Shown: positions 27,094 to 36,287 of the stretch, piece by piece
Numbering within the stretch: the first letter of the stretch is position 1
Layout of the letters: each line of letters starts with the position of its first letter
Origin: Bacteroidota bacterium
GTDB taxonomy: Bacteria; Bacteroidota; Bacteroidia; Bacteroidales; JAAUTT01
NCBI GenBank assembly: GCA_030706405.1
Contig: JAUZOO010000005.1
Location: 186,001 to 250,000 of the forward strand
Length of the DNA stretch: 64,000 bases
Direction: 5' to 3'
Program-made: the position numbers and the translations under genes
Notes under the pieces: model-generated
The model's database searches: none
What the model was told of the DNA's origin: nothing
The model's input: only the letters and a program-made list of their open reading frames with translations

Positions 27094-28959
27094 ATGAAAT
27101 ATATAGTATCTCTAACCTTATTCTTCATCATTGGATTTTCAGGAACGCTCCCTGCTCAAACAGGAAGTATCAGTGAACCCGTCCGGTATATTGGCGGTGA
27201 AGTTGCCGATCCAACCGTACACGATGGTAAGCTAAGACTGGCTGTAGGCGTTGAGAACCGGCAAGTTTTAAGGGCGAACCGCGCACATCCCGAAAAATCA
27301 GACAATTACGGATGGACATATAATCATGCACCCAACATCGCCTACTGGAATAGTCAGTTTTATGTTCAGTACCTTAGCAATCCCGTCGACGAACATATAG
27401 CGCCAAGTCATACCTTGCTGACAACATCCAAAGATGGACGCAATTGGACCATTCCAACAGTCATTTTTCCGGAATATAAAGCACCTCCCGGAGTCGCCAT
27501 TCCTCAGGGCTATAACGGTTACATGATGCATCAGCGAATGTGCTTTTATGTGGCTCGGGACGGGCGCCTCTTGGTTTGCGGTTTTTACGGGCACACCGAG
27601 CATCCTTTTAAAAACGGAGGCATAGGCCGTGTAGTTCGAGAAATATACAAAGACGGATCTTTCGGGCCAATTTACTTTATCCGTTACAGCAGCTACAACA
27701 CCTGGAACGAGAGCAACACCAGTTATCCCTTTTACACAAAATCGTCCGATACCGGCTTTGTTGCCGCCTGTAAGGCTTTGCTTTCCGACAAACTGATGAC
27801 GTTGCAATGGATTGACGAGGACAGCGGGAATGACAATTTCTACCCATCTATGAAGGAATACAAGGACAGTGTTCAGGCGACATCATTCTTTCACCGAAAG
27901 GACGGACAAGTGGTTGCTCTATGGAAATATTCAAAAACGGCACTATCCTCCGATCAGGGAACAACCTTCTCGAAACCGGTAACCGCATCTACGCTAATTA
28001 TGGCAGGCGGGAAAAACTGGGGCCAACGCACCCCGGACGGACGCTATGCGATGGTCTATAACCCGATAGCTACCCAAGAATACCGCTACCCGCTTATTGT
28101 AGTTACCAGTGACGATGGGATTATTTTTGACAACATGCTAGTCGTTCATGGCGAAGTTCCTCCACGTCGTTTTTACGGGCGATGGAAGGATTTTGGTCCC
28201 AATTATATTCGGGGAATTGTTGAAGGCAACGGCACACCTCCGGGCAACAATATGTGGCTGACATACAGCGTCAATAAAGAAGATATATGGGTCAGCCGTG
28301 TTCCTCTTTCGGTAAAATATTCAGTAAAAGGACCGATAAATGACAACTTCGATAAACTTATCCCGAACGGACCCGTTCCTGACTGGAATATTTATGCGCC
28401 GCAATGGGCTCCAGTCAACGTAGTGGCATTCCCCGATGAAAACAATAAAAGCCTTGAGCTTTCAGACAACGATCCGTACGACTATGCTAAGGTGGTGCGC
28501 ATTTTTCAAACCGGCACAAAAGCAACTTTATCCTTTGGTATATTTTTAAAGCAGAACAATACCGGCATGCTCCGGATAGATGTAACCGATAGGTATGGTA
28601 ATCGCCCGGTACGGTTATGGTTCGACAACAAAGGTGCTCTCAATGCCCTCGACGGTAACCGGGAAATAACATTGCAACAATATAAACCGGGAAGATGGTA
28701 TCGGATAAAGCTTTCTGTAAATGCAAACATAAACGGGAATTTTGATGTAGAAATAGACGACAAAACTGTCCTTCAAAACGCCAAATTGGCCGAAGCCGTA
28801 AAATCTGTCGAACGTTTATCCTTCTGTACCGGACCATACCGAAACTATCCCGATCGAAAAACGCCCAATCAACAGGTATCCCCACCACTCGAAGGAGCCG
28901 ACGAGACTATTACTACAGCAAGTTATTACATAGATGAAGTAAAAATCGATTCAAAATAA
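27094..28959 (+). CDS. Secreted Asp-box (sialidase-like) beta-propeller protein, function unknown
   Basis: This 621-residue protein has a signal peptide ending near LPAQT. Residues about 30-400 look like a beta-propeller of the BNR/Asp-box type: SSDQGTTF near residue 287 fits the Asp-box, and TSKDGRNW and TSDDGIIF are near matches. The residues from about 410 on form a concanavalin-like beta-sandwich (WNIYAPQW ... YYIDEVKI). The FRIP arginine motif of true sialidases is not seen, so GH33 activity is doubtful. Alternatives are an exo-glycosidase or a rhamnose-glucuronate lyase of the propeller type. Conserved-looking blocks are YNHAPNIAYW and YNGYMMHQRMCFYV. Between two fucosidase genes, it probably processes a terminal cap sugar. 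Confidence 0.7.
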   Translation: MKYIVSLTLFFIIGFSGTLPAQTGSISEPVRYIGGEVADPTVHDGKLRLAVGVENRQVLRANRAHPEKSDNYGWTYNHAPNIAYWNSQFYVQYLSNPVDEHIAPSHTLLTTSKDGRNWTIPTVIFPEYKAPPGVAIPQGYNGYMMHQRMCFYVARDGRLLVCGFYGHTEHPFKNGGIGRVVREIYKDGSFGPIYFIRYSSYNTWNESNTSYPFYTKSSDTGFVAACKALLSDKLMTLQWIDEDSGNDNFYPSMKEYKDSVQATSFFHRKDGQVVALWKYSKTALSSDQGTTFSKPVTASTLIMAGGKNWGQRTPDGRYAMVYNPIATQEYRYPLIVVTSDDGIIFDNMLVVHGEVPPRRFYGRWKDFGPNYIRGIVEGNGTPPGNNMWLTYSVNKEDIWVSRVPLSVKYSVKGPINDNFDKLIPNGPVPDWNIYAPQWAPVNVVAFPDENNKSLELSDNDPYDYAKVVRIFQTGTKATLSFGIFLKQNNTGMLRIDVTDRYGNRPVRLWFDNKGALNALDGNREITLQQYKPGRWYRIKLSVNANINGNFDVEIDDKTVLQNAKLAEAVKSVERLSFCTGPYRNYPDRKTPNQQVSPPLEGADETITTASYYIDEVKIDSK

Positions 28960-29017
28960 CAATCGTCCTTATTAGGAGTTCGCAATTAATTCCATGAAAA
29001 TTAGCCATTAATATACA

Positions 29018-30463
29018 ATGAAAAAACTTCTCACATATCCTTTATTATTCTTCTCGCTTGCCACTTTTGGCCAGAAGGCAGTCGCTCCTCCCCGACCTTT
29101 ACTTCCTATACCTAACCAGCGACAGCTCGACTGGATGGGCATGGAAATGAACGCATTTGTGCATTTCACCATCAACACGTTTACCGACCTTGAGTGGGGA
29201 AACGGAGACGAGGCTGAATCGGTCTTCAACCCTTCTGCCCCCGATCCTGTTCAATGGGCTACAGTCCTAAAACAGGCTGGCTTTAAAGGACTGATCTTCA
29301 CCTGTAAACATCACGATGGCTTTTGCCTGTGGCCCTCAAAATATACCGAACATTCCATCAAAAAAAGCCCATATAAAAATGGCAATGGCGACATGGTTCG
29401 TGAAACTTCCGATGCCTGCAAGAAAACAGGCGTCAAATTTGGCATTTACCTTTCACCTTGGGACCGCAATCGGGCCGATTATGCAAAGCCTGGCTATATC
29501 ACCTACTATCGCAATCAGCTAACTGAGTTAATTACTAACTATGGCCCTATATTCGAATTATGGTTTGATGGAGCCAACGGTGGCACCGGCTATTACGGTG
29601 GCGCCAGGGAAAAACGAACAATCTCTGCCTCATACTACGATTGGCCCAACACAGTAAAGCTTGCCCGTAAATTACAATCCAAAGAATTTATAATTTTCAG
29701 CGATAATGGTCCTGATATTCGCTGGGTTGGAAACGAAGAAGGCTGGGTTGGCAAAACTAACTGGTACATGATCGATCCCGACTCCGCACTCACTCGCAGG
29801 CCGGGTTACGAAAAGCTATTGGGCTCGGGCATGGAAAACGGATCTCACTGGATACCTTCCGAAGTGGATGTTTCTATTCGTCCCGGCTGGTTTTACCATG
29901 CATTGGAAGACTCGAAGGTTAAAACTCCCGAACAGTTGTTTGACATCTACCTCAACTCTGTTGGCCGGGGTGCTGTATTATTACTAAATGTTCCCCCCGA
30001 CCGTCGTGGACTTTTTCACGAAAACGATGTAAAAGCTCTTCAAGGTTTTCGCCAGCTTATTGACCGTGAGTTTAAATCAAATCTTGCCGCAAAAGCAACT
30101 ATTACGGTAAGCTCTTTTCGAGGTAAAAGCAGAGCTTTCGATGCAACAAAACTTACCGACAACAATGCCGATACCTACTGGGCAACCAACAACAACATAA
30201 CATCAGGAACCATTATGATCGATCTGAAAAAGGAGCAGACAATAAAATACGTGGTGTTACACGAATATTTAAAACTCGGGCAGCGTGTAAAAGCCTTCAA
30301 TATTGAAGTCAAAAAAGGCAACGACTGGATTAAAGTGGCCAACGAAACAACCATTGGTTACAAACGAATTATAAAGATCAATCCGGTACAAACCGATAAA
30401 ATCCGGGTAAACATTACCGCCTCAAGGGGCTGTTTAACGATCTCGGAAATTGAAGTTTTTTAA
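29018..30463 (+). CDS. GH29 alpha-1,3/1,4-fucosidase with C-terminal CBM32-like domain
   Basis: This 481-residue protein has a signal peptide ending near TFGQK. The catalytic domain (about 35-340) shows MNAFVHFTINTFTDLEWG, FTCKHHDGFCLWPS and the nucleophile Asp184 in IFELWFDGANGG. The last ~135 residues are an F5/8-type-C (CBM32-like) carbohydrate-binding domain (TLTDNNADTYWA-like core, ending LTISEIEVF). This architecture is that of GH29 subfamily B, enzymes that take alpha-1,3/1,4-fucose next to galactose as in Lewis epitopes. Together with the GH35 gene downstream, it would dismantle Lewis a antennae; specificity is inferred from architecture. Confidence 0.93.
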   Translation: MKKLLTYPLLFFSLATFGQKAVAPPRPLLPIPNQRQLDWMGMEMNAFVHFTINTFTDLEWGNGDEAESVFNPSAPDPVQWATVLKQAGFKGLIFTCKHHDGFCLWPSKYTEHSIKKSPYKNGNGDMVRETSDACKKTGVKFGIYLSPWDRNRADYAKPGYITYYRNQLTELITNYGPIFELWFDGANGGTGYYGGAREKRTISASYYDWPNTVKLARKLQSKEFIIFSDNGPDIRWVGNEEGWVGKTNWYMIDPDSALTRRPGYEKLLGSGMENGSHWIPSEVDVSIRPGWFYHALEDSKVKTPEQLFDIYLNSVGRGAVLLLNVPPDRRGLFHENDVKALQGFRQLIDREFKSNLAAKATITVSSFRGKSRAFDATKLTDNNADTYWATNNNITSGTIMIDLKKEQTIKYVVLHEYLKLGQRVKAFNIEVKKGNDWIKVANETTIGYKRIIKINPVQTDKIRVNITASRGCLTISEIEVF

Positions 30464-30467
30464 TTTT

Positions 30468-30494
30468 AGGAGGAAAATGACTTGTGCCCTATGA
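30468..30494 (+). promoter_or_regulatory. Shine-Dalgarno plus five-codon leader ORF coupled to GH35 start
   Basis: A perfect AGGAGG (30468-30473), unusual in this window, precedes ATG at 30477. That ATG opens a mini-frame Met-Thr-Cys-Ala-Leu-stop whose TGA overlaps the GH35 ATG (ATGA, 30491-30494). The likely effect is translational coupling of GH35. Confidence 0.5.
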
Positions 30495-32344
30495 AAAATA
30501 TACTTTATGCATTAGTGTTAATCCTGTTTAACTCAGGTGTTATCTCCGCCCAGACCCATACGTTCAGAATTGCCAAAGGACAAATTCTTTACGATGGAAA
30601 ATCCATTCAAATCCATTCCGGCGAAATGCATTATCCTCGTGTTCCTAAAGAATACTGGCGTCATCGTTTTCGAATGATGAAAGCTATGGGTTTAAATACA
30701 GTTGCCACTTACGTCTTCTGGAACTATCACAATACAGCTCCGGGAGTATGGGATTTCAAAACCGGCAATCGTAATCTTGCAGAATACATTCGTACCGCAC
30801 AAGAAGAAGGCTTATTTGTCATTCTTCGCCCTGGGCCTTACGTGTGTGCCGAATGGGAATTCGGAGGATATCCCTGGTGGCTTCAAAACAATAAGAATTT
30901 GATAATTCGTAACAATCAGCCTTTCCTTGATTCGTGCAAAGTTTATGTTCAGAAACTTACCCGGGAAGTAAAGGACTTGCAGGTAACTCATGGCGGACCA
31001 ATTATTATGGTTCAGGTTGAAAATGAATTTGGTTCCTACATGTCGCAACGCACTGATATCAATAACGAACAACATCGTCAGTATTACCTGTCAATCATGA
31101 AAATGTTAAAAGACGTGGGGTTCGATGTTCCTATGTTCACCTCTGATGGGTCGTGGATGTTCGATAACGGCGCTATAGCCGGTGTTCTGCCTACGGCTAA
31201 CGGAGAAGGCAATATCGACAATCTCAAAAAAGCTGTTGACAAGCATTATCCTGATGGCCCTTACATGGTTGCCGAATATTACCCTGGATGGATAGATCAT
31301 TGGGCAGAACCATTTACCAGAATAGATCCGGAACAATCCGTCCGTCAAATCGAAAAGTACCTTCAGAATAAAATCAGCTTCAACGTTTATATGGTACATG
31401 GCGGGACAAACTTCGGGTTTACTGCCGGAGCAAATTATAACGACGAGCACAATATTCAGCCCGATATTACCAGCTACGATTACGATGCTCCCATTAGCGA
31501 AGCAGGTTGGCCTACACCTAAATATATGGCTTTGCGCGAGTTGCTAAAAAAAACAGCAGACTACCCGGTACCCGATATACCGGTTCAGATTCCGGTTATC
31601 ACTTTACCCAATATCAAACTCGACAAAACAGCAAATTTCTTCGATTGGAAAAAATCAGTAAAACCTGTCTTCAATGATCAGCCTCTCACTTTCGAACAAT
31701 TGGGGCAAGGGTACGGCTATGTACTTTACAGCAAACGGTTCAATCAACCGCTGAAAGGAAAGATGACTATTCCGGGGCTGCGCGATTATGCTCTGGTTTA
31801 CATCAACGGTAAAAAAGTTGGTGAACTTAACCGGATAAACAATCAATATACAATGGAAGTAAATATTCCGTTTAACGGACAACTCGACATTCTGGTGGAA
31901 AATATGGGCCGCATCAACTATGGAGCCGAAATTCCCAATAATACCAAAGGCATCATCGATCCTGTAAAAATTAACGACTTCGAAATAAGCGGCGACTGGG
32001 AAATGTATAAAATTCCAATGGACAAAGCTCCAGATATCAGTATGGTTCCGAACTCTGCAAAAGTAGGCTTACCAGCTATTTATTCGGCCTCGTTCAACGT
32101 AAAAAAGCCTGGCGATGTTTTCCTCGATATGCACGGCTGGGGCAAAGGCATTGTATTTGTCAATGGTATTAATCTTGGTCGCTATTGGAAAGTGGGGCCA
32201 CAACAAACACTTTATCTACCGGGCTGCTGGCTCAAAAAAGGAAAGAATGAAATTGTAATTTTTGAACAAATAAACGATAATCCTCAAACGATACTAAAAA
32301 CCTCCGAAAAACCTATTCTTGAGGAATTAAATACCAGTATGTAA
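30491..32344 (+). CDS. GH35 beta-galactosidase, secreted
   Basis: This is a family 35 enzyme of about 617 residues with a signal peptide ending near VISAQ. The catalytic barrel shows IHSGEMHYPRVP, ILRPGPYVCAEWEFGG, acid/base Glu179 in VQVENEFGSY and nucleophile Glu262 in YMVAEYYPGW; MVHGGTNFGFTAG is another family mark. Two jelly-roll domains follow. The longer frame opens with TTG, so the ATG at 30491 is chosen. It hydrolyses terminal beta-galactose, and GH35 enzymes often prefer beta-1,3 links; a Lewis a-type antenna is a plausible target here. A terminator closes the locus. Confidence 0.95.
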   Translation: MKNILYALVLILFNSGVISAQTHTFRIAKGQILYDGKSIQIHSGEMHYPRVPKEYWRHRFRMMKAMGLNTVATYVFWNYHNTAPGVWDFKTGNRNLAEYIRTAQEEGLFVILRPGPYVCAEWEFGGYPWWLQNNKNLIIRNNQPFLDSCKVYVQKLTREVKDLQVTHGGPIIMVQVENEFGSYMSQRTDINNEQHRQYYLSIMKMLKDVGFDVPMFTSDGSWMFDNGAIAGVLPTANGEGNIDNLKKAVDKHYPDGPYMVAEYYPGWIDHWAEPFTRIDPEQSVRQIEKYLQNKISFNVYMVHGGTNFGFTAGANYNDEHNIQPDITSYDYDAPISEAGWPTPKYMALRELLKKTADYPVPDIPVQIPVITLPNIKLDKTANFFDWKKSVKPVFNDQPLTFEQLGQGYGYVLYSKRFNQPLKGKMTIPGLRDYALVYINGKKVGELNRINNQYTMEVNIPFNGQLDILVENMGRINYGAEIPNNTKGIIDPVKINDFEISGDWEMYKIPMDKAPDISMVPNSAKVGLPAIYSASFNVKKPGDVFLDMHGWGKGIVFVNGINLGRYWKVGPQQTLYLPGCWLKKGKNEIVIFEQINDNPQTILKTSEKPILEELNTSM

Positions 32345-32351
32345 CAAAAAA

Positions 32352-32377
32352 GGCTGACAGATACGAAACTGTCAGCC
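32352..32377. terminator. Bidirectional terminator between GH35 and MCP gene
   Basis: A perfect 9-base stem GGCTGACAG/CTGTCAGCC has an 8-base loop, with an A-run before and a T-run after, so it can serve both convergent genes. Confidence 0.88.
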
Positions 32378-32403
32378 TTTTTATTGTAACGAATTTATCT
32401 ATT

Positions 32404-34116
32404 TTAAAGTTTAAACGAAGAAATCAACGAATTCATTTCTTCGGCCTGTTTAAGAAGTTCTTGCGAATTCATAGCCAGTTCTTCCGAGCGTTGAGCATTG
32501 TTCTGAATAACCACGTTAAGCTGTTGCATGGCATTATTAATCTGTTCAACCGTCGATACCTGCTCTATATTGGCCGAGGTAATTTCTTGAATAAGGTTGG
32601 CTGTCTTCTCAATTTCAGGAACTAATGCTTCCAGTTCTCGTCGTGCGGTTTGCGACATTACCATGGTTGAGCTCGACACATCATTAATCATATTCGAAGC
32701 TTCGTGACTCTTTTCGGCCAGACGTTTTACTTCCCCAGCCACAACGGCAAATCCACGGCCATGCTCTCCGGCACGGGCTGCTTCAATTGCTGCATTCAAG
32801 GCCAGAATATTGGTTTGGAAAGCAATATCGTTAATAACAGTAACTCGTTCGGTAATTTCTTTAAGCGATTTTGTTGCTATACGGAATGATTCTTTGCTCT
32901 TATTTACTTCGATGGCTGAAGCCTCGGCTATTTTCTGAGTTTGGGTTGCATTCTCAGAATTTTGCTGGATATTGGCATACATCTCTTCCATCGACGAGGA
33001 AATTTCTTCGGCTGCTGATGCTTGTTGTTTAGCTCCGTCGGAAATGATATTGGAGCTTTCCAGCATTTTATGACTTGAATCGGCAATTATCCGCGAATTT
33101 TCGGAGACATAACCAATCATCGAGCGCAGGTTCTGGCTTACCTTATTCATGGCACTGGCAAGCATACCCACTTCGTCTTCGCGGTCTATATCGAGTTGCT
33201 GGGTAAGATCACCATCGGCTATTTTATGGGCAACTTTAATTCCTTCGTCAATAGGACGGGCAATGGAGATAGTAATAAAGTACACAAAAACTCCACCAAC
33301 AATTAATGCGATAATAATAATAATAATCAGCGTTATCCGATTTCGGTCAATAGTAGAGTTTGTGCTTTCGCCCATTGCAAGCACCTTATCAGTTCCAATA
33401 TCCGACAATCCTTTAATATCCCAATAAATATTGTTAGACAGTTCGATGCGCGAAAGTTCAATCTTTTTAGCTTCAATAAAGTCGGGAACAAATTTACGTG
33501 AAGCATCGGCAAATACTCTTACCGAAGAGTCTCCGGCACCAATACGGCCAATTGCATCATTAATATTGTCGAGGAAGGCGGGTTTTTCGCGGCTGATTGC
33601 CAATGTAATCTGAGAAGCTACGGCATTTATCTGAGGAGAGCCCTGCCCGTTGCGTCTGGTTCTTAAAAAGGCGCCTTCCAGACGTTTGTATTGGGTTGAA
33701 TAGGAACCTACTTTACTTTCGTACGCAGTGAGTATCTTTTTAAAGGACTCTACATCGTTTTGTATAGAAACAAAACCTTCGTGATTCGATTTTAAATTTT
33801 GAGATTCAGCGGTAAGTGTTACCATCTTATTTAAGGCAACATCAAATTTGGCAAGACGCGTCTTCGCTTTTTTAACATAGTAGCTATCGCCCGAAAAATC
33901 GTAAGCCTGAAGAAGACTGGATATCTCTCTCCAACCTTGATCTAACTGATAACCATCGCTAATAGCAGGTAGATATTCATTCGAAAGACTTATCGTTTCA
34001 TGCTGGATCTTATTCATATTAAAGAGGGCTACGATTCCAATAATAGCCGCGATAAGGATCACTACTGAAAATCCAATACTGATTTTCACCCAGATTTTAA
34101 GGTTTTGCCACTTCAT
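32404..34116 (-). CDS. Methyl-accepting chemotaxis protein
   Basis: This 570-residue chemoreceptor has a transmembrane helix near residues 10-32, a periplasmic helical sensor (about 33-262), a second helix ([19 protein letters not shown]), a HAMP domain and a long cytoplasmic coiled coil. The signalling tip is present ([20 protein letters not shown], then [17 protein letters not shown]). The sensor resembles four-helix-bundle types. No CheA, CheW or CheY gene is in the window, so its partners are elsewhere. It is divergent from a sugar-binding lipoprotein across a 316-base gap with repeats, hinting that the two sense the same ligand. Chemoreceptors are uncommon in gut Bacteroidales, which points to a free-living relative. 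Confidence 0.92.
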   Translation of the reverse strand: MKWQNLKIWVKISIGFSVVILIAAIIGIVALFNMNKIQHETISLSNEYLPAISDGYQLDQGWREISSLLQAYDFSGDSYYVKKAKTRLAKFDVALNKMVTLTAESQNLKSNHEGFVSIQNDVESFKKILTAYESKVGSYSTQYKRLEGAFLRTRRNGQGSPQINAVASQITLAISREKPAFLDNINDAIGRIGAGDSSVRVFADASRKFVPDFIEAKKIELSRIELSNNIYWDIKGLSDIGTDKVLAMGESTNSTIDRNRITLIIIIIIALIVGGVFVYFITISIARPIDEGIKVAHKIADGDLTQQLDIDREDEVGMLASAMNKVSQNLRSMIGYVSENSRIIADSSHKMLESSNIISDGAKQQASAAEEISSSMEEMYANIQQNSENATQTQKIAEASAIEVNKSKESFRIATKSLKEITERVTVINDIAFQTNILALNAAIEAARAGEHGRGFAVVAGEVKRLAEKSHEASNMINDVSSSTMVMSQTARRELEALVPEIEKTANLIQEITSANIEQVSTVEQINNAMQQLNVVIQNNAQRSEELAMNSQELLKQAEEMNSLISSFKL

Positions 34117-34244
34117 ACAATAAGCTTATATAGTTAGCGTTATTTCTTTAAATAATATCATGCTTTTCTCGACCGTAAATATATATGAGTTTCCTGTATT
34201 TATACAACTTTTTGAAAACTGTTTGATTAATTTATTTACAGACG

Positions 34245-34280
34245 TGCCACAACATCTCAAAAAACTTGCCACAAATCTTC
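34245..34280. repeat. Direct repeats 22 bases apart in the MCP/XylF intergenic region
   Basis: TGCCACAACATCTC (34245-34258) and TGCCACAAATCTTC (34267-34280) are spaced by two helical turns. Such phasing fits a dimeric activator site. The rest of the 316-base gap (34117-34432) is A+T rich; no clean promoter was found on either strand. Confidence 0.4.
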
Positions 34281-34313
34281 CTGCTTGACTTTATAAACAA
34301 ATTTTCATCCATG

Positions 34314-34332
34314 TTAGGGAGCGACACCCTAA
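34314..34332. promoter_or_regulatory. Inverted repeat TTAGGG-N7-CCCTAA
   Basis: Six-base arms (34314-34319 and 34327-34332) surround a 7-base spacer, 100 bases before the XylF-like gene. It could be an operator or the stem of a leader hairpin; there is no T-run to suggest a terminator. Confidence 0.4.
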
Positions 34333-34432
34333 ATTAATATATTTAACGTCTGGTATCAAAACGTATATTTAAGTGTTTGCATTACTGTAACCGCTTAAAT
34401 AACAAACATTAATATCTCTAACTTTCTATCTC

Positions 34433-35452
34433 ATGAAACGCTTATTTATCACTAGCAAAATTTCTACGCTCCTTGTTGGCGTGCTCTTCTTAATTGGAGG
34501 ATGCAATATTAGTAGCAACAAACCTAAAATTGGTTTTTTGTTTCCTCACCTGCAGAGCGACAGATATGTTAAGGAACAAAAATATTTTACCGACAAAATC
34601 GGAGAGTTAGGAGGAGAAGCTATTACCGCCGAAGCTGGCGCCGATGACAAGGTTCAGATAAAACAAGCCAGCGAAATGATTGAAAAAGGTGCTAAAGTTC
34701 TCGTCTTAAATGCCATCAATGTAAATACTGCGGCAGCTATTGTCCGTGAGGCAAAGGCAAATAAGGTATCGGTAATTGCTTACGACCGTCTCGTCCAAAA
34801 TTGCGATTTGGACTGTTTCCTCTCTTTTGATAACGAAAAAGTTGGTAAGCTTATGGCTGAATACCTGACAAAGCTAAAGCCCGAAGGGAACTACATCTTA
34901 TTGGGCGGAGACAAAGATGACCAGAACGCCCTTCTGGTAAAAAAGGGACAGCTTTCGGTTTTGGACCCATTTTTAAAATCGGGAAAGATTAAAATTATTT
35001 ACAGTACGTTTATTGAATCTTGGTCGGGCGACAATGCCCGGCACGAAATGGAAAAATATTTAGATCTTGGAGGTCTAATACCCGACGCAATTCTTTCATC
35101 TTATGATGGTTTGTCGACCGGCACCATTGAAATGCTAAAGGAACAGAAAATAACAGCCCCTATCCTATTCTCCGGCCAGGATGCTGAACTTGCCGCATGC
35201 CGGAACATTGTTGCCGGAACACAGGCCATGACGGTTTATAAATCGGTTCGAAACCTGGCTTACAAAGCTGCCGAGCTCTCGATGAAACTGGCTAAAAAAG
35301 AGAAATTAACAGACGTAAGCACAACCGTTTCCAATGGAAAAAAAGATGTACCTTCTGTTTTGCTCGACCCTGTAGCCGTAGATAAAAGCAATTTAAAAAG
35401 TACTGTAATCGCCGATGATTTCCATTCGGAAAAAGAAATTTATAATCAATAG
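34433..35452 (+). CDS. XylF-like periplasmic sugar-binding lipoprotein, orphan
   Basis: This 339-residue protein has a lipoprotein signal (LIGGC, Cys24). The rest is a periplasmic-binding-protein type I fold closest in look to D-xylose-binding XylF: KIGFLFPHLQSDRYVKEQKYF, VLVLNAINVNTAAAIVREAK, VIAYDRLVQNCDLDCFLSFDN, FSGQDAELAACRNIVAGTQAMTVYK. It would bind an aldose, perhaps xylose. No ABC permease or ATPase is adjacent, so it may work as a sensor partner for the divergent chemoreceptor or with a distant transporter. The lipid anchor instead of a soluble form is usual for Bacteroidota. Confidence 0.88.
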   Translation: MKRLFITSKISTLLVGVLFLIGGCNISSNKPKIGFLFPHLQSDRYVKEQKYFTDKIGELGGEAITAEAGADDKVQIKQASEMIEKGAKVLVLNAINVNTAAAIVREAKANKVSVIAYDRLVQNCDLDCFLSFDNEKVGKLMAEYLTKLKPEGNYILLGGDKDDQNALLVKKGQLSVLDPFLKSGKIKIIYSTFIESWSGDNARHEMEKYLDLGGLIPDAILSSYDGLSTGTIEMLKEQKITAPILFSGQDAELAACRNIVAGTQAMTVYKSVRNLAYKAAELSMKLAKKEKLTDVSTTVSNGKKDVPSVLLDPVAVDKSNLKSTVIADDFHSEKEIYNQ

Positions 35453-35470
35453 TATTTTTACGACACAACA

Positions 35471-35530
35471 AAAACGACAAGAGCCGCAAAATTTAGGACA
35501 TTACTTAAATTTTGCGGCTCTTGTCGTTTT
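35471..35530. terminator. Bidirectional terminator between XylF-like gene and thiF
   Basis: A perfect 25-base-pair stem (35471-35495 with 35506-35530) has a 10-base loop, starts in AAAA and ends in TTTT. It separates two convergent genes. Confidence 0.93.
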
Positions 35531-35567
35531 TCATATTAGCAAATCGCAGACTGCTTCTTATTGATTT

Positions 35568-36287
35568 CTATTTCGTATCAAAAGAAAATTTGAATGTTTT
35601 GAAACTCATATCCAAAACATTATACATCAAAAGTTTGCCCGAAAGCACCTCCCCTATTTCTGCGACTATTTTCACGACTTCGGTAGCCTGAATAACGCCA
35701 ATAATTCCGGGTAATACGCCCAACACCCCGACTTGCGAGGCCGGAAGAACATTTTCGGGAGCTTCCGGGAAAAGTTGCCGGTATGTTGGGCCTCCTTTAT
35801 AATTGAACACCGAGGCCTGCCCTTCATATTGAAAAATTGACCCGAATACTAATGGTTTCTTTAGTTCGGCTGTTACGTCGCCTACCAGAAAACGCGTATT
35901 AAAATTATCGGAACAATCGGTTATAATATCATATTTATCAATAATCTCGCGGGCATTTTCGCTAGTTAACAAAAACGGATACGCATGAAAAACAACCAAA
36001 GGGTTCAATGCCGACAGTTTTTCCTTTGCAACCAATACTTTTAGTTTTCCAACATCGCTAGTTGCATAAAGAATTTGGCGTTGAAGGTTGCTCTCGCTTA
36101 CAACATCGGCATCGATCATTCCGATAGTACCAACTCCGGCAGCTACCAGATACTGCAATACCGGACTGCCTAAACCACCGCAACCAACCACTAAAACGGA
36201 TGCTTGTTTCAATTTTTCTTGCCCTTCTGTTCCAAAATCGGGAAGTAGAACATGACGGGAATAACGCTGCAGTTCTTCTTCGGTCAT
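35568..36287 (-). CDS. thiF: ThiF/MoeB-type ThiS adenylyltransferase
   Basis: This E1-like enzyme of about 239 residues would adenylate the ThiS C-terminus. It shows RYSRHVLLPDFGTEGQEKL, the nucleotide site VLVVGCGGLGSPVLQYL, DADVVSESNLQRQILY and ITDCSDNFNTRFLV. The start at 36287 (MTEEELQRYS) is chosen since its ATG overlaps the thiH stop (ATGA) and matches the family; a longer frame would run into thiH. The two CxxC zinc pairs usual in ThiF/MoeB are absent: the first region reads PTYRQLFPEAP and the protein ends before the second. It is the last gene of the thi operon. Related E1-like roles (HesA/MoeB) are less likely given context. Confidence 0.88.
   Translation of the reverse strand: MTEEELQRYSRHVLLPDFGTEGQEKLKQASVLVVGCGGLGSPVLQYLVAAGVGTIGMIDADVVSESNLQRQILYATSDVGKLKVLVAKEKLSALNPLVVFHAYPFLLTSENAREIIDKYDIITDCSDNFNTRFLVGDVTAELKKPLVFGSIFQYEGQASVFNYKGGPTYRQLFPEAPENVLPASQVGVLGVLPGIIGVIQATEVVKIVAEIGEVLSGKLLMYNVLDMSFKTFKFSFDTK

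Noticed and set aside
27094-28959. Calling the propeller protein a sialidase
   Set aside because: Asp-box present, but the FRIP arginine motif is not seen, so GH33 was not assigned.
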